The translations under genes and the position numbers were made by a program. The notes under the pieces were generated by a model. The model was given only the letters and a program-made list of their open reading frames with translations, searched no databases and had not been told where the DNA came from. 64,000 nt of DNA, taken from the NCBI GenBank assembly GCA_020633205.1, contig JACKEB010000011.1, positions 974,501-1,038,500 of the forward strand. Direction: 5' to 3'. Numbering within the stretch: position 1 is the first letter of the stretch; every line of letters starts with the position of its first letter. The DNA is from Polyangiaceae bacterium. Its GTDB lineage: Bacteria; Myxococcota_A; Polyangia; Polyangiales; Polyangiaceae. This document shows, piece by piece, positions 26,800-35,608 of the stretch.

Positions 26800-27141
26800 G
26801 TGGTTCGAGCGCTGAATACGCCAACTGATCCAGAGCTAGCGAACTTATCGCTTCGGCTGGCGCTTGAGTGGGGCGAAGACTGGCTCGTGCCCATTCAGGA
26901 GCGCCTCTCACAGATCCGTCCGGATCTAACACAGGCGCAGCTCGATGATTGTCAGGCGGACGCGAAGCGCGTCTTCGACCACGCGCTGAAGCTCGGTCGC
27001 GAAGCCCTGAAGCGCCACGGCTTGGAGGGGAGCGCAGCCGCGGATGCAAGCCGCCAAGCGTTGCTAGAAGCTTTCCCGTGGCTCGACGAGGCGAACCTCA
27101 GTCGCCTGGTGTCCCAGAGCCTCTACTACGCGCTCAAGTAG
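26800..27141 (+). CDS. Small helical protein of unknown function
   Basis: The 113-residue product is predicted all-helical and charged (RLALEWGEDWLVPIQERLSQ, ADAKRVFDHALKLGREALKR, ending LSRLVSQSLYYALK), without signal or membrane segments. I recognise no family. The GTG at 26800 is preferred, because the frame upstream to 26734 would overlap the divergent membrane-protein start. A copy of the 21-bp G-rich repeat lies between this gene and the convergent barrel gene. Confidence 0.6.
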   Translation: MVRALNTPTDPELANLSLRLALEWGEDWLVPIQERLSQIRPDLTQAQLDDCQADAKRVFDHALKLGREALKRHGLEGSAAADASRQALLEAFPWLDEANLSRLVSQSLYYALK

Positions 27142-27165
27142 GCGCGACCGCTGAAATCGCCGCGT

Positions 27166-27186
27166 GCGGGTTTGGGGGTGAGGGAA
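27166..27186 (+). repeat. G-rich 21-bp dispersed repeat, copy 2
   Basis: These bases are identical to the reverse complement of 14625-14645 (core GGGTTTGGGGGTGAGGGAA). This copy lies between convergent genes, 24 bp after the stop at 27141 and directly before the 3' end of the barrel gene at 27187. Confidence 0.85.
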
Positions 27187-28029
27187 CTACAGCGTCCAGC
27201 CGAGGTTGAGGTTGGCCATCGGGAGCCAGGTCGAGGCATCTTCGCTCGCGCTACCGAGCTGCGGGTGCTCGGCAGTCACTTCCGCGAGGACACGGGTGAA
27301 GCCGCCTTGAATGATCAGCGTGAAGCCAGCGGTCGTGATGCCCTTGTAGCCGATGAGGCCGCTCAGTAGGGTGCCGCGCCCGCTACCCTTGACTCCGGGC
27401 TCCGGCTCACCCTCACCTGAAAATCGGAAGACTTCGCCGGTGATGGCCAGGCCATCGAAGGCGCTGGAGTAGATGTTCAGTTGGCCACCGTACTCCCATA
27501 CGGTGTAGTCGGTGCCGTCGACCGTAAAGTTGCCGCGCCCCAGTACCCCCGCGATCCCAACGTGGTCGAAGGGGCGCAGCTCCAGCGTGCCCTCGGCAAG
27601 CGGCCCGATCAGGTGAAGTAGGCTCAGGGAGATGCTCACGCTGGACGGTCCGCGCTTCGCATCGTCAGGCTCAGGAGTGGCGCCGGGCTGATCCGCGACC
27701 GGACCTTGAGCTGGCGCTTGCTGCCATTGCTGGGTCGGTTGTCCCGAGTAGCTGCTCGCCGAGTAGTCCGTGTACCCGCTGCCTGAGGATCCCTGGGGAT
27801 ACGCGTAGCCGGAGTAGTAGTTCGCCGGGGGAGGCGCTGCGGCGGGAGCCTGAGGTGCCGGCGATTGAGTTGCCGCCCGGGGAGCGAAGCTCTGTGAACT
27901 CGGCTCGGGCGCCGCGCTGGGCTCGGGCAGGGGGTAGCTCCGGGTTGGTTCTGCCAGTGCAACGCTGGAGGCTAGCAAGCTCGCCGTTCCGAGCAGCACG
28001 GTGACCAGGGACGGGAGGCGCATCTGCAT
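27187..28029 (-). CDS. Predicted outer-membrane barrel protein with Pro/Ser/Tyr-rich linker
   Basis: The 280-residue protein has a signal peptide (LPSLVTVLLGTASLLASSVALA, cleavage before EPTRS). Residues 28-125 are a low-complexity linker of Pro, Ala, Ser, Gln and Tyr (YSGYAYPQGSSGSGYTDYS). The last 150 residues are strand-rich (VSISLSLLHLIGPLAEGTLEL, FTLIIQGGFTRVLAEV), ending in ANLNLGWTL, a plausible final strand, although the terminal residue is leucine rather than the usual Phe. Such a linker before a barrel suggests peptidoglycan or surface contact. I recognise no family. It reads away from the ilvC terminator. Confidence 0.7.
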   Translation of the reverse strand: MQMRLPSLVTVLLGTASLLASSVALAEPTRSYPLPEPSAAPEPSSQSFAPRAATQSPAPQAPAAAPPPANYYSGYAYPQGSSGSGYTDYSASSYSGQPTQQWQQAPAQGPVADQPGATPEPDDAKRGPSSVSISLSLLHLIGPLAEGTLELRPFDHVGIAGVLGRGNFTVDGTDYTVWEYGGQLNIYSSAFDGLAITGEVFRFSGEGEPEPGVKGSGRGTLLSGLIGYKGITTAGFTLIIQGGFTRVLAEVTAEHPQLGSASEDASTWLPMANLNLGWTL

Positions 28030-28228
28030 AGTCTTCGGCTGGGACTACGGCCGCGCGAGCCCTTGGCTTGAATCTGAGTGCTCAGATTTGGCCGAGGGTT
28101 CCGCCTTTCTCGTGTGAACGGACGCGGAAAACCCGTGTGGGAAACTTAAGGGCCGCTCATGAATCTTCGTCCTTGGAGTGCAACCAAAGGGGCGGCTCGA
28201 GGATTGAGCGGACTTCACGCTTTGGCAC

Positions 28229-28269
28229 AAAAACTCACAGGCCGCCTCGTCGGGTGACGTGGCGGCCTG
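28229..28269 (-). terminator. Rho-independent terminator of the ilv/leu cluster
   Basis: CAGGCCGCC (28238-28246) pairs with GGCGGCCTG (28261-28269), with an inner CGTC/GACG stem. On the minus strand the hairpin is followed within four bases by TTTTT. It lies 38 bp past the ilvC stop and should end the whole operon. Confidence 0.88.
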
Positions 28270-28307
28270 ATGGCGACGCGCGCGCGCATCGGATTCTGAG
28301 GGAGCGA

Positions 28308-29330
28308 TCAGTTCTCGGAGGCGCGCTCCTTGACGGCTTGGTTCTCCTTCATCCAGGGCATCATCCCGCGCAGCTTCTTGCCGACGCCCTCGATGGGGTG
28401 CTCGGCACCGGCGGCCTCCAGGCGCTTGAAGTTCGGCTTGCCCGCCTTGTGCTCGGAGATCCATTCCTCAGCGAACTGCTTCGTCTGAATTTCCTTGAGG
28501 ATTTGCTTCATGGTCGCCTTGGTGTCAGCCGTCACGACCCGCGGGCCACGGGTGAGGTCGCCGTACTCCGCCGTGTTGCTCACGGAGTAGCGCATGTTGC
28601 CGATGCCACCCTCGTAGATCAGGTCGATGATCAGCTTCAGCTCGTGTAGGCACTCGAAGTAGGCCATCTCTGGCGCGTAGCCCGCTTCAGTCAGCGTCTC
28701 GAAGCCGGCCTGAATCAGCGCCGTGAGGCCGCCACACAACACCGCCTGCTCGCCAAAGAGGTCCGTCTCGGTCTCTTCCTTGAAGCTGGTCTCCAAGATG
28801 CCGGCGCGGCCGCCGCCAATCGCCGACGCGTACGACAGCGCGACGTCTTTGGTGTCGCCGCTCGCGTCGTGATGGATCGCGATCAGCATCGGCACGCCGC
28901 GGCCATTCGCGTACTCGCGACGCACGGTGTGACCGGGAGCCTTGGGAGCGACCAGGAACACGCCCACGCCTTCAGGCGGCGCGATGTAGTCAAAGTGCAC
29001 GCCAAAGCCATGAGCCACCGCGAAGTAGTTCCCCGCCTCGAGGCCGGGGGCGATCTCTTCCTTGTAGATGTCGGGGGCCAACTCGTCAGGCACCAACATC
29101 ATCACCACGTCGCCCCACTTCGCGGCCTCCTTCGGGCTCACGACGGTGAGCCCTTCGGCTTCGGCTCGCGCTTTGGAGCTGCTGCCGTCGCGCAGGCCGA
29201 CTCGCACGTCCACGCCGCTGTCCTTGAGGTTCAATGCGTGGGCGTGGCCCTGACTGCCATAGCCGATGATGGCGACCTTCTTGCCTTTGATCAGGCCCTG
29301 GTTCGCGTCGGCATCGTACAAAGCTTTCAT
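28308..29330 (-). CDS. ilvC: Ketol-acid reductoisomerase (class I)
   Basis: The 340-residue enzyme converts 2-acetolactate or 2-aceto-2-hydroxybutyrate to the dihydroxy acid with NAD(P)H and Mg2+. The Rossmann motif GYGSQGHAHALNLKDSG is at residues 21-37. The metal-binding, all-helical C-terminal domain contains LFGEQAVLCGG and ELKLIIDLIYEGG. The length fits short (class I) enzymes. The residues after GYGSQG (GLRDGSSSK) suggest NADPH preference, which is an inference. The ATG at 29330 has a good SD sequence (GGAGAACAC). It is the last gene of the cluster and is followed by the terminator at 28229-28269. Confidence 0.97.
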   Translation of the reverse strand: MKALYDADANQGLIKGKKVAIIGYGSQGHAHALNLKDSGVDVRVGLRDGSSSKARAEAEGLTVVSPKEAAKWGDVVMMLVPDELAPDIYKEEIAPGLEAGNYFAVAHGFGVHFDYIAPPEGVGVFLVAPKAPGHTVRREYANGRGVPMLIAIHHDASGDTKDVALSYASAIGGGRAGILETSFKEETETDLFGEQAVLCGGLTALIQAGFETLTEAGYAPEMAYFECLHELKLIIDLIYEGGIGNMRYSVSNTAEYGDLTRGPRVVTADTKATMKQILKEIQTKQFAEEWISEHKAGKPNFKRLEAAGAEHPIEGVGKKLRGMMPWMKENQAVKERASEN

Positions 29331-29396
29331 GTGTGTTCTCCGAGATTTGCTGCCGCGCATCTCCGCGCGGATTAGATGTCTATGAGGATCGCGGCG

Positions 29397-29921
29397 TCAG
29401 GCGGCTGAGCTGCTCGACGGCGCTTCGGTTTCGCTGAGGGGACGTTGGAGGGCGATGGGCGCGGAGCGCACCATGTCGCGGATCCCCAGCGGCCGGAGCA
29501 GCTCGATGAAGTTGTCTACCTCGGCGCTCGAGGCGGTGACCTCCAGCGTGAAGGCAGTGGGGGCGTAGGCGATGACGCGCGCGCCGACGAGCTTGATGAT
29601 GCGCTCGAGATCTTCACGGCTCTTGGCGTTCGGTACGTTCACCGTCGCCAAGCAGAGCTCGCGCTCGACGTGCTTGCCTTCGACGACGTGGTGCACGCGC
29701 CGCACGCGAATGAGCTTATGCACCTGCTTGGTGATTTGCTCGATGATCGCGTCATCCCCGCGAGTCACCAGGATCACGCGGGAGTAACGCGGATCCAGGG
29801 TGGGGCTGGCCGTGATTTTATCGATGTTGAAGCCGCGACCGCTGAACAAACCAACGATGCGCGCCAGCTCGCCGAAGCGGTTCTCGACCAAGATGCTCAG
29901 GACGTGACGTTCGGCGCTCAT
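29397..29921 (-). CDS. ilvN: Acetolactate synthase small (regulatory) subunit
   Basis: The 174-residue protein starts with an ACT domain (LSILVENRFGELARIVGLFS, GRGFNIDKITAS), the valine-sensing domain of acetohydroxyacid synthase. The second half (SREDLERIIKLVGARVIAYA) completes the IlvH-type fold. It binds the large subunit, raises its activity and confers feedback inhibition. Its ATG overlaps the ilvB stop by 4 bp (ATGA) and has a GGGAG SD sequence, indicating coupled translation. The length is typical of the IlvH/IlvN long form, so ilvH would be an equally valid name. Confidence 0.95.
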   Translation of the reverse strand: MSAERHVLSILVENRFGELARIVGLFSGRGFNIDKITASPTLDPRYSRVILVTRGDDAIIEQITKQVHKLIRVRRVHHVVEGKHVERELCLATVNVPNAKSREDLERIIKLVGARVIAYAPTAFTLEVTASSAEVDNFIELLRPLGIRDMVRSAPIALQRPLSETEAPSSSSAA

Positions 29922-31780
29922 GCTAGCTCCCGGGTGTCGTGATCCTTGTCGTCGGGCTCGAGCACGATTTCGTAGTGCGCCGCGCCAGCGGGGATCATCG
30001 GGTAAACGTTGGCTTCCTTCTCGACGATGATGTCCATGATCACCGTGCCTTTGGTGTTCAGGCCTTCCTCGAGCACCTTGCGGAGCTCGCTCGGATGTTC
30101 CGCGCGGAGACCGGTAGCGCCGTAAGCCTCAGCCAGCTTCACGAAGTCGGGGAAGTACTTCATGCCGACGGATGAGTAGCGGCGGCTGTAGAACAGCGCC
30201 TGCCACTGGCGCACCATGCCGAGGTAGTTGTTGTTGAAGATGATGATCTTCACGTCCAGGCCTTCGTGAACGCAGGTCGCGAGCTCCTGGATGCACATCT
30301 GGATCGAGCCGTCACCGGTGATGCAGATGACGCGGCGATCTGGGTTGGCGAGCGCCGCGCCCATTGCCGCGGGGAGACCATAGCCCATGGTGCCGAGGCC
30401 GCCCGAAGTGAGCCAGGAGCGACCGCTCTTCGCTGGGTAGTACTGAGCGGCCCACATCTGGTGCTGGCCGACGTCGGTCGCGCAGATGTCTTCGCCCTGG
30501 GTGATGTCAGCGATTTCCTCCATCAGGCGTTGCGGCATGATGGAGTCCTCGCGGTTCTTGTACTTGAGCGGGTGCTTCGTACGCCACTCGTCCAAGGTCG
30601 CCCACCAGTTCGTGCGGGGCGGTGCGTCCCCCGGGTTTGCGTCTAGCTCTTCCAGGAACTGCTGAGTCACCGTCTTGGCGTCGCCCACGATGGGCACGTC
30701 ACATTTTACGTTCTTGTTCAGGCTGGTCGGGTCGATGTCGACGTGGATGATCTTCGCCTTCTTCGCGAAGCAGTCCAGGCGCCCCGTCACGCGGTCATCG
30801 AAGCGGGCTCCGATGTTCACGATCAGCTCGGCTTCTGCCATCGCCATGTTGGCGGTGTAAGTGCCGTGCATGCCGAGCATGCCGAGGCACTGCTTGTGTC
30901 CGTAAGGAAACGCACCGAGGCCCATCAGCGTGGGCGTTACCGGCAGGTTCAGGCGCTCCGCCAGCTGCAAGATTTCTTCGTGGGCGTTGGCGTTGACCAC
31001 GCCGCCACCGATGTAGAGCACGCTGCGCTCGGACTCGCGCATCATCTCGACGGCGCGCTTCACCTGCATCGGGTGGCCCTTCACCGTCGGCTTGTACGAA
31101 GGCAGGTCAACGGAGTCCGGGTAAACGAAGGGGAACTCCGCCGCGGTGACGTCCTTCGGCAGGTCGATCAGCACCGGCCCCGGGCGGCCGCTACGTGCGA
31201 GGTAGAACGCCTCCTTGATGATGCCGGCGAGCTCGGAGACGTCCCGCACCAGGTAGTTGTACTTGGTGCAAGGACGCGTGATGCCGACGATGTCCGCCTC
31301 CTGGAAGGCGTCGTTGCCGATCATCGAAGTGGGCACCTGACCGCTGATCACCACGAGCGGCGTGGAGTCCATCATCGCGTTGGCGAGGCCAGTGATGACG
31401 TTCGTGGCGCCAGGACCGCTGGTCACCAAGCACACGCCGACTCGCCCAGTGGACTGCGCGAATCCTTCCGCCGCGTGAATCGCGCCCTGTTCGTGGCGCA
31501 CGAGGACGTGGCGCAGTCGGCCCTCAGCGAGGTGAAGCTCGTCGTAGACGTGCAGGATCGCGCCACCGGGGTAGCCGAAAATGGTGTCTACACCCTCTGC
31601 CAAGAGGCTCTCTACCAGGATCTTTGCACCCCGCATTACGGGTGCATCGACCACGGCTTCGGCTGCTTCAGCGGCGCTGCCATTGTTGCCATTGCCCTTC
31701 GACGATTTCGGCGAAGACGGCGGGCGACTACTGTGGCGCGCGGCGCTTCCTTGGCTCACTGTGCCTCGAGCGCTTGACAT
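29918..31780 (-). CDS. ilvB: Acetolactate synthase large (catalytic) subunit
   Basis: The 620-residue protein is a ThDP-dependent carboligase joining two pyruvates, or pyruvate and 2-oxobutyrate. The catalytic glutamate is E97 in RHEQGAIHAAEGFA. The FAD/middle domain has IGARFDDRVTGRLDCF, and the ThDP/Mg2+ motif is GDGSIQM followed by FNNNYLGMVRQW. The first 48 residues are a Ser/Pro/Asn-rich extension that is not part of the enzyme fold. A GGGAG SD sequence supports the ATG at 31780, which lies 25 bp inside the leuB gene. Confidence 0.97.
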   Translation of the reverse strand: MSSARGTVSQGSAARHSSRPPSSPKSSKGNGNNGSAAEAAEAVVDAPVMRGAKILVESLLAEGVDTIFGYPGGAILHVYDELHLAEGRLRHVLVRHEQGAIHAAEGFAQSTGRVGVCLVTSGPGATNVITGLANAMMDSTPLVVISGQVPTSMIGNDAFQEADIVGITRPCTKYNYLVRDVSELAGIIKEAFYLARSGRPGPVLIDLPKDVTAAEFPFVYPDSVDLPSYKPTVKGHPMQVKRAVEMMRESERSVLYIGGGVVNANAHEEILQLAERLNLPVTPTLMGLGAFPYGHKQCLGMLGMHGTYTANMAMAEAELIVNIGARFDDRVTGRLDCFAKKAKIIHVDIDPTSLNKNVKCDVPIVGDAKTVTQQFLEELDANPGDAPPRTNWWATLDEWRTKHPLKYKNREDSIMPQRLMEEIADITQGEDICATDVGQHQMWAAQYYPAKSGRSWLTSGGLGTMGYGLPAAMGAALANPDRRVICITGDGSIQMCIQELATCVHEGLDVKIIIFNNNYLGMVRQWQALFYSRRYSSVGMKYFPDFVKLAEAYGATGLRAEHPSELRKVLEEGLNTKGTVIMDIIVEKEANVYPMIPAGAAHYEIVLEPDDKDHDTRELA

Positions 31781-32859
31781 ATCAGGTCTCCCATTTTCTG
31801 CGTGGTAATATCACCGCCCAGGTCGGCCGTGTAGTGGCCAGCCTGGAGCACTGAATCGATGGCCGCCTCGACGCGCTTCGCTTGCTCCGGCAGCCCGAGG
31901 CTGCTCTGGAGCATGGAGGCAACGGAGGCGATGGTGCCGATGGGGTTGGCGATGCCCTTCCCGGCGATGTCCGGCGCCGAGCCGTGAATTGGCTCGTAGA
32001 GGCCAGGCCCATCGCCAAGGCTCGCGCTGGGCAAGAGCCCAATGGATCCCGACAGCACCGCGGCTTCATCCGTGAGGATGTCGCCGAACATATTGCCCGT
32101 GACGACGACGTCGAAGCGGCCCGGGTTCTTGATCAGGTCCATTGCGGCGGAGTCGACGTACTGATGCGCCAGCTCGACGTCGGGGTAGTCGCTCTTCTGC
32201 AGCTCGCTGACAACCTCACGCCACAAGCGCGAGACCTCGAGCACGTTCGCTTTGTCGACGCTGGTGACGTGCTTCTTTCCGCCGGCTTCCCCACGGGCGC
32301 GCGCCAGCTCAAAGGCGATACGCGCCACGCGGATCACCTCGGACTCGCTGTAGATCATGGTGTTGAAGGCTTTGCCCGTTTCGCGATCCCAGCCCCGGGG
32401 CTCACCGAAGTAGATGCCGCCGAGCAGCTCCCGCACCACGACCATGTCGGTTCCGCGCAGATACTCAGCCTTGATGGGCGCGCGGTCGACGAGGCTTGGG
32501 TAGATCTTTACAGGGCGCAGGTTGGCGAACACGCCGAGCGCCTTGCGCAGGCGGAGCAAGCCTTTTTCAGGCCGTTTGTCGGGGGTGAGGCCGTCGTACT
32601 GCGGGCCTCCAACCGCCCCGAGCAGCACCGCGTGTGCTCGCTTGCACGCGCTCTCGGTGCGCTCGGGGAGCGGATCGCCGTCGGAGTCGTAAGCGGCGCC
32701 GCCGATCGGCAGCTCGATCATCTCAAGCTTCCGTCCCGCGGCTTTTGCACAAGCTTCCAGAACCTGGACCGCTGCGCGGGTGACCTCGGGACCGACGCCG
32801 TCTCCTGGCAGGGAGACGACGCGCAGGCTCTCATCGGGATGTGGGCTTTGACTACTCAT
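31756..32859 (-). CDS. leuB: 3-isopropylmalate dehydrogenase
   Basis: The 367-residue protein oxidises and decarboxylates 3-isopropylmalate to 2-oxoisocaproate with NAD+ and a divalent cation. Signatures are the N-terminal VSLPGDGVGPEVT, the substrate-binding LRKALGVFANLRP, the metal-binding region GNMFGDILTDEAAVLSGSIG and the NAD site HGSAPDIAGKGIANP. The ATG at 32859 (MSSQSPHPDESLRV) was chosen; the frame further upstream is non-coding Arg/Gly-rich sequence within leuA. It is 56 bp downstream of leuA and overlaps ilvB by 25 bp. Confidence 0.97.
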   Translation of the reverse strand: MSSQSPHPDESLRVVSLPGDGVGPEVTRAAVQVLEACAKAAGRKLEMIELPIGGAAYDSDGDPLPERTESACKRAHAVLLGAVGGPQYDGLTPDKRPEKGLLRLRKALGVFANLRPVKIYPSLVDRAPIKAEYLRGTDMVVVRELLGGIYFGEPRGWDRETGKAFNTMIYSESEVIRVARIAFELARARGEAGGKKHVTSVDKANVLEVSRLWREVVSELQKSDYPDVELAHQYVDSAAMDLIKNPGRFDVVVTGNMFGDILTDEAAVLSGSIGLLPSASLGDGPGLYEPIHGSAPDIAGKGIANPIGTIASVASMLQSSLGLPEQAKRVEAAIDSVLQAGHYTADLGGDITTQKMGDLICQALEAQ

Positions 32860-32915
32860 GAACGACTCTGGCGCTGTGATTTCGGCGTCGGCTTCGGCGC
32901 TTATGGTTGGTGGGA

Positions 32916-34484
32916 CTACTGGCTGATGATTTGCGGAGCCTTCTCGGCGACGGCGACCTGGGGTGGCTTGATCGCCTCCCGCAGGGCCAGGGCCTTGTTC
33001 ACCGCTGAGAGGTACGCCTTCACCGACGCGGCGACGATGTCCGTGTCGACGGCGCGCCCGCTGAAGGTCTTCTCCGCGATTTGTACCCGCACGGAAACTT
33101 CGCCTTCGGTTTCGCGCCCGGTGCCGACCGCGCGGAGCTCGTACTCCACCACCTTGCCGGCGTAGCCAGTGATGGTGTCGACTGCGCTGTACGCCGCCTC
33201 CACGGGGCCATCCCCCAGAGCGCACGCGGCGAAGGTGCGTCCGTCGCGAGTCAGCTGAACCGTGGCCGTGGCGGGCTTCACGCTACCGGCTGACGCCTGC
33301 ACCAGGTTGATGGTGTAGGGCGGCTCTGGCGGCGGACGGTTGTCGAGTGCCAGCTGGATCAGCTCGTCGTCGTCCAGCGCCTTACCCACCTCACAGGCCT
33401 TGAGGAAGTTGTCGTAGACGTGGTTCAGCTGCGCACCCGTCATGGGGTGGCCGAGCTCCGTCAAGCGCGCGGCGAGCGCGCGGCGCCCCGAGTGACGCCC
33501 CAGCACGAGCTGCGCCGGGGGAGCCCCGACGGACTCCGGGGTCATGATCTCGTAGGTGCGGCGATCCTTCAGCCAGCCTTGCTGGTGCACGCCAGACTCG
33601 TGGGCGAACGCGTTGCGTCCCACGATGGCCTTATTGGGCTGAGCGCCGACACCCGTCAGCGCGCTCAGCAGCTGACTGGTCTCGAAGATTTTCTCGTGAT
33701 TGACGTTTGTTGTGTACGGTAGTGCATCCCCGCGGATACGTAGGGCGGTTACGATCTCCTCGAGGGAGGCGTTGCCCGCTCGCTCGCCGATGCCGTTGAT
33801 CGTGCACTCCACCTGGCGCGCCCCCGCTTGGATAGCCGCCAGGGAGTTCGCGACCGCCAGCCCCAGGTCGTTATGACAGTGGGTGGAGATGATCACGTCG
33901 TCGATGTTGCGGACGTTCTCCTTCAACAGGCGGATGCGCTTGAAGTACTCGTCGGGCACCGTGTAGCCCACGGTGTCAGGGATGTTCACGACGTCGACGC
34001 CCTCGTCGACTACCGCCTGGACGACCTCCACCAGGAAGTCCTTGTCGGTGCGCGTCGCGTCTTCTGGGCTGAATTCCACCTCGGGGAAGAGCTTCTTGCC
34101 AAGGCGCACGGAGCGCACGATCAGGTCCAGAGCGTCCTGCTTGTTCAGGCCAGTCTTCGCGTCCAAGTGCAGCTGACTGGTGCCGAAGAACAGGTGCAAG
34201 CGGGGCTTGTCGGCGGGCTCGAGGCCGCGAACACAGGCTTCGATGTCTCCGTCGTTGCACCGGGCGAGCGTCGCGATGGTGGCGCCTTTCACCGCGCGAG
34301 CGATTTGCCTCACCCCCTCCAAATCCTCTGGGCTTGCCGCGGGGAAGCCGGCTTCAATCACGTCGACGCCGAGCTCATCGAGCTGCCGGGCGAGGGTCAG
34401 CTTTTGCTCCGCCGTCATGCCGTAGCCCGGCGATTGCTCACCGTCGCGCAGCGTCGTGTCGAAGATTCGAACTACATCGTCCAT
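32916..34484 (-). CDS. leuA: 2-isopropylmalate synthase
   Basis: The 522-residue enzyme condenses acetyl-CoA with 2-oxoisovalerate, the first committed step to leucine. The TIM barrel begins with VRIFDTTLRDGEQSPGYGMT and contains the metal-binding HCHNDLGLAVANS and the substrate-binding FAHESGVHQ. The C-terminal part (about 390-522) is the LeuA dimer domain that binds leucine for feedback control. The start is the ATG at 34484 with a strong AGGAGGA SD sequence. Upstream is a structured leader of about 190 nt from a candidate promoter at 34680-34708. Confidence 0.96.
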   Translation of the reverse strand: MDDVVRIFDTTLRDGEQSPGYGMTAEQKLTLARQLDELGVDVIEAGFPAASPEDLEGVRQIARAVKGATIATLARCNDGDIEACVRGLEPADKPRLHLFFGTSQLHLDAKTGLNKQDALDLIVRSVRLGKKLFPEVEFSPEDATRTDKDFLVEVVQAVVDEGVDVVNIPDTVGYTVPDEYFKRIRLLKENVRNIDDVIISTHCHNDLGLAVANSLAAIQAGARQVECTINGIGERAGNASLEEIVTALRIRGDALPYTTNVNHEKIFETSQLLSALTGVGAQPNKAIVGRNAFAHESGVHQQGWLKDRRTYEIMTPESVGAPPAQLVLGRHSGRRALAARLTELGHPMTGAQLNHVYDNFLKACEVGKALDDDELIQLALDNRPPPEPPYTINLVQASAGSVKPATATVQLTRDGRTFAACALGDGPVEAAYSAVDTITGYAGKVVEYELRAVGTGRETEGEVSVRVQIAEKTFSGRAVDTDIVAASVKAYLSAVNKALALREAIKPPQVAVAEKAPQIISQ

Positions 34485-34575
34485 CGGTTCCTCCTACGTC
34501 GGCCTCCGTTCGGCCGAGGGGAGTCACCGTGGGTTAACGATGATTCAGCTCGGTCCGAGCAGCAGGCACGACGCT

Positions 34576-34594
34576 TACTGGGCTCTCCCCAGTA
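34576..34594 (-). promoter_or_regulatory. Hairpin in the leuA leader
   Basis: TACTGGG and CCCAGTA pair perfectly over a five-base loop, about 90 nt before the leuA start codon. It overlaps a short frame on the same strand. It may be part of an RNA regulatory element, but there is no U-tract after it. Confidence 0.45.
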
Positions 34595-34679
34595 CCTCGT
34601 GCACAGGTCGTAAGTGGTGCGAGTGGGCTGCTCATCTCTCTCGTTCCAGGTCACCGCGACCGCGCGATGACAGGAGCCG

Positions 34680-34708
34680 AGTATGCGGCGCGTCATGGGT
34701 CGCTTCAA
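34680..34708 (-). promoter_or_regulatory. Candidate sigma70 promoter for leuA-leuB-ilvBNC
   Basis: On the minus strand TTGAAG (-35, plus-strand 34703-34708) and CATACT (-10, 34680-34685) are separated by 17 bp. Each hexamer matches the consensus at four of six positions. The expected transcription start near 34673 would give a leader of about 190 nt. Confidence 0.5.
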
Positions 34709-34990
34709 GCGGAAACGTGAAGCGCGTTTTGCACACATCGGTGCCGCTGTTGGTTTGGGAACCGCCGTGAGTGAAACCGCATCTCGCATCATGGGTGTCG
34801 TCCGTGCCTTTGCTCCTTTGCTCGCTCGCCCGTCAAGCATTCGGCCGAGCCTCCTCCATCACTCCACACAACCTGTGCTGAATCTCCCCCGTGCTGATCC
34901 TGGCGCGCCCGACTGCCGTTGTTGACGACCGCGTTTCTGACATTGCATGCCGCAGTTCAGGGAGCTGTCGCTTTTGCTGTTCGTTGGTGT

Positions 34991-35608
34991 TCAGTGCCCC
35001 TGCCAGTCGTTCACGTAGGGTAGCCCGGCGGCGACTTCGGCCACCTGGGTCGCGCCCTCGAGGAGCTCCGCGGTGCTGTCCCAGGTGCCTTCGATGAAGG
35101 CTTTACGGGGACCTTCGGGGATCTGAACGGTGACTTCGAAGTCACCAACTCGCAGCCGCTGGTGCTCGAGGTCGAGGTGCAACATCAGCTTCGGATCCGC
35201 GCTTACACGTCGCATCGCCTCTGCCAGGTCTGCCGGTGCCGCAGTCGCGCACGGCATCCCCACGGAAATGCAGTTGCCGAAGAAGATCTCTGCGAAGCTC
35301 TCTCCCACGATGGCTTGGATACCGAAGCGATGAATGGCCTGCGGCGCATGCTCACGCGACGACCCGCAGCCGAAGTTGTCGCCCACCAGTAGCACCGTGG
35401 CGCCCTTGTATGCCGGCTCGTCGAAAGGGTGACGCTTGCCCTGGCGGTCGAGCGCTGCGCGATCGTCCGCGAAAACGTGCTCGCCCAATCCATCGAAGAC
35501 GATGCTCTTCAAGAAGCGCGCCGGGATGATTCGATCCGTGTCGATGTCGTTGCCTGGCAGCGGCAACGCGGTGCCGCGAAACTCAGCGCGTTTCATGCTC
35601 CCACTCAT
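34991..35608 (-). CDS. leuD: 3-isopropylmalate dehydratase small subunit
   Basis: The 205-residue protein is the swivel subunit of isopropylmalate isomerase. Signatures are DIDTDRIIPARFLK near the start, FGCGSSREHAPQAI in the middle and VGESFAEIFFGN. It partners LeuC to isomerise 2- to 3-isopropylmalate. The start ATG overlaps the leuC stop by 4 bp (ATGA). MSGS-MKRAEF offers a second ATG four codons later. The gene is followed by the 506-bp leuA leader, so leuCD may form a transcript separate from leuA. Confidence 0.96.
   Translation of the reverse strand: MSGSMKRAEFRGTALPLPGNDIDTDRIIPARFLKSIVFDGLGEHVFADDRAALDRQGKRHPFDEPAYKGATVLLVGDNFGCGSSREHAPQAIHRFGIQAIVGESFAEIFFGNCISVGMPCATAAPADLAEAMRRVSADPKLMLHLDLEHQRLRVGDFEVTVQIPEGPRKAFIEGTWDSTAELLEGATQVAEVAAGLPYVNDWQGH

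Larger units (their letters stand above)
34485..34990. other. Leader and intergenic region of leuA
   Basis: These 506 bases separate leuD from leuA. They hold a sigma70-like promoter (34680-34708), a 7-bp hairpin (34576-34594), a GGCCG/CGGCC hairpin just before the leuA SD and a 33-codon short frame (34534-34635). No T-box motif and no obvious gene were found. Confidence 0.55.

Noticed and set aside
30743..33165. Long plus-strand open frames antisense to ilvB, leuB and leuA
   Set aside because: They are shadows of highly conserved genes on the other strand in GC-rich DNA, with no domain of their own.
34485..34990. A leucine T-box riboswitch, known upstream of leuA in some deltaproteobacteria
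   Set aside because: The conserved T-box sequence and a matching antiterminator were not found on the minus strand.
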